From Mesostigma viride (Eukaryota; Streptophyta; Mesostigmatophyceae; Mesostigmatales; Mesostigmataceae): 64,000 bases of DNA. The stretch spans positions 386,721 through 450,720 of the forward strand of contig RPFO01000667.1 of assembly GCA_009746045.1 (NCBI GenBank), given 5' to 3'. Under the pieces are notes generated by a model. The model had not been told where the DNA came from. It saw only the letters and a program-made list of their open reading frames with translations, and did no database searches. Position numbers and translations under genes: made by a program. This document shows positions 62,218 through 64,000 of this stretch, piece by piece. How positions within the stretch are numbered: position 1 is the stretch's first letter; each line of letters starts with the position of its first letter.

Positions 62218-62279
62218 CTGCATCATGCCAGGGCGTAACGGGGCCCACGAGGCGTTGGGGGTCAGGTTGCAAACCACAC

Positions 62280-62545
62280 ATGGGGGTTGAGAATGGAAAA
62301 TGCTACGAATGAATAGACAGATGTCGGGGCTCAGTTTGCATACCACATATATGGAGCGGGCAAGGTTGACAATGAATAGAAACAAGGTGGGCAGGTTGCA
62401 TACCACATATGGAGCGTGCAAGGTTGAGAATGAATAGAAACAAGGAGGGCAGGTTGCATACCACATATGGAGCGTGCAAGGTTGCGAATGAATAGAAACA
62501 ACGTGGGCTGAGCTTGCAAGCCACAAATGGAGCGCGCAAGGTCTA
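62280..62545 (+). repeat. 58-60-bp tandem repeat, about 4 copies
   Basis: Unit GCATACCACATATGGAGCGT followed by GCAAGGTTGAGAATGAATAG, upstream (minus strand) of the recognised root-cap exons. It may occupy the intron before them. Confidence 0.85.
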
Positions 62546-63983
62546 GGAATTAAGAAAAAAAAATTGGACCCCGAGAAGTGCACTGACAATCTGACATGGA
62601 CATGGCGATTTTATAACAGGATATTCAGCTACTAGTTCTCATAGCGATCCGATTGCATTTATTATCCATGACACCCATTCACTCCCAAGAAGCACCAGTC
62701 TTTATTGAAGCAATGAGTGGACTGGGCCATCATGAATGAATGGCAAGGTGGAACCGAACAAGAAAACAATTCAGCACGTAGTGCATGCCCCCAGCAACAG
62801 AGAAAAAAGGGGTGGGTGGGCGGGTGAAAGAAACTACCGCCGTTTTTGAATTCCCCCCTCTCGCAGGGCAATTACCGTCGCGGCAACAGCTTGGTGCAGA
62901 TCCGGCGGGACTGGGCGCATTGAGAAGACAAGTTAGGCGCCTGCCACAGCGCCTGGCGAGACACCCCAACTATGCCCGGTGACAATCGTTGGGAATTAAT
63001 TTTTAAGATGGATGCCTCAGCGGCCTTCTACCAGCGCAACCCGGAGTGCAAGCATCCGGCCCCAGGTACGAGCCGGTTGAAAGCAGGCCGGCGCATGACG
63101 GAACGACCCCAACCAGGGGTGCAAGCATCCGGCCCCAGGTACCATGGTCCACCACAGCCAGCCGGCTCGCTGAGTCGCTTTGACAATGGTGGCATTTGCT
63201 GGCTCGTCGCAGCTCAGCAAGGATGACTTAGACTACTCCGCCGGTTTTTCCTTATAATGCATAGTAACAAAAACCGAATCGGAAAAAACGCGACCATCCG
63301 GACCGTAACAAAGGTCCAGGATTGGGCAGCCTGTCAACCGCTCCAGAAAAGCGTGGGTAATTTGACAGCTGCCGCAACAAAATTATTCGGAGCTAGCCCC
63401 GCACCATAAACAGGTGTGAGGCTTGGGAATTTCTTGTTCCGCCATTTTTTACTGCCGGCACTGGGTGTCGGCTCAGCCAAATTGTGAAAGAAACTACCTG
63501 GACGACAAACTGCGTTTGGCAATATTCCCCTTCGGCCAAGCAGGACAGCCGTTGACAACCATCATTCACTTCCGTGTAACATCGGACTTGCGTCACAAAC
63601 TCCCTACGAATTATACAGGCTTTAGTGAACTATTCCTACTACTTTCAAAGCCAACTAGGGCTTGCCACGCAAGGTGCTTTTGTCACAAAATATGGCCACT
63701 GACAAGTGGCGACCATCACGTCACTAGCATGTGACGCCGGTTTTTCAGCAATGTCGTACATTCCGTTCTAGCTGCCAAAGGACTAGTGGCGAGCGGCCTG
63801 ACCAAGGGCAGCCGGCCCACAATTTCCCATATTTAATTTATGACTTAATTGTCTGACGCCTGAAACCCGCGCGGCCAGCGGGACATAAAACCGGCAGCTG
63901 TCCTAGCCGCCAGCGGCAGTCTCTCTTGAACCACTGTACTAAACTATTTTCCAGGGTCCGATCAAAACGCAGCCAGAAGAGCC

Positions 63984-64000
63984 ATGGGGGATGACCAAAA
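63984..64000 (+). CDS. Possible start of a plus-strand gene at the window edge
   Basis: An ATG in a good context (GAGCCATGGGGGATGACC) opens a frame reading MGDDQ before the window ends. The preceding 100 bp is free of repeats and has CATAAAAC at about 63884, a possible TATA-like element. Only five codons are visible, so the product is unknown. Confidence 0.2.

Overview
The window is nuclear DNA of a flagellated green alga, most likely a chlorophycean. The evidence is a split gene for a ciliary central-pair protein, GT-AG introns, GC-rich exons in repeat-packed introns, TGTAA-type polyadenylation signals, a root-cap-like secreted protein and a plant-type CCCTAAA repeat. The CCCTAAA unit differs from the TTTTAGGG telomere known for Chlamydomonas and Volvox, so a relative such as Haematococcus is possible. 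Species cannot be fixed from sequence alone.

Layout. (1) 111-31456, minus strand: one gene, CFAP46/FAP46, rebuilt here as 23 exons. All phases agree and the total is 9204 coding nt (about 3067 aa), with both start and stop in the window. (2) 31457-32221: a 765-bp divergent intergenic region. (3) 32222-36120, plus strand: a four-exon Mpv17/PMP22-family gene (212 aa). (4) 36.1-43.5 kb: mobile DNA, comprising a terminal-inverted-repeat element, a LINE 3' fragment, an intact 590-aa reverse-transcriptase ORF, a SINE-like repeat and a nearly 1-kb CA/CG-type microsatellite. (5) 43564-51371, minus strand: an eight-exon M48 metallopeptidase of the OMA1 type (337 aa). (6) 52.4-60.2 kb: LINE debris, including one ORF2 copy split by two insertions. 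(7) 60730-62217, minus strand: the two last recognised exons of a secreted root-cap-domain protein. (8) 62.3-64 kb: short repeats and a possible plus-strand gene start at the edge.

The host genes do not form one pathway. CFAP46 builds the ciliary central apparatus. The Mpv17-like and OMA1-like proteins are both organelle-membrane proteins, probably mitochondrial. The root-cap protein is extracellular or wall-associated.

The most unusual signal is general. Most introns contain one to five decayed tandem copies of the neighbouring exon edge together with its splice site ('splice-site echoes'), in all three well-resolved genes and on both strands. Introns here appear to grow by tandem duplication across exon-intron borders. 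Some echoes have been amplified into large minisatellites that keep competing splice sites.
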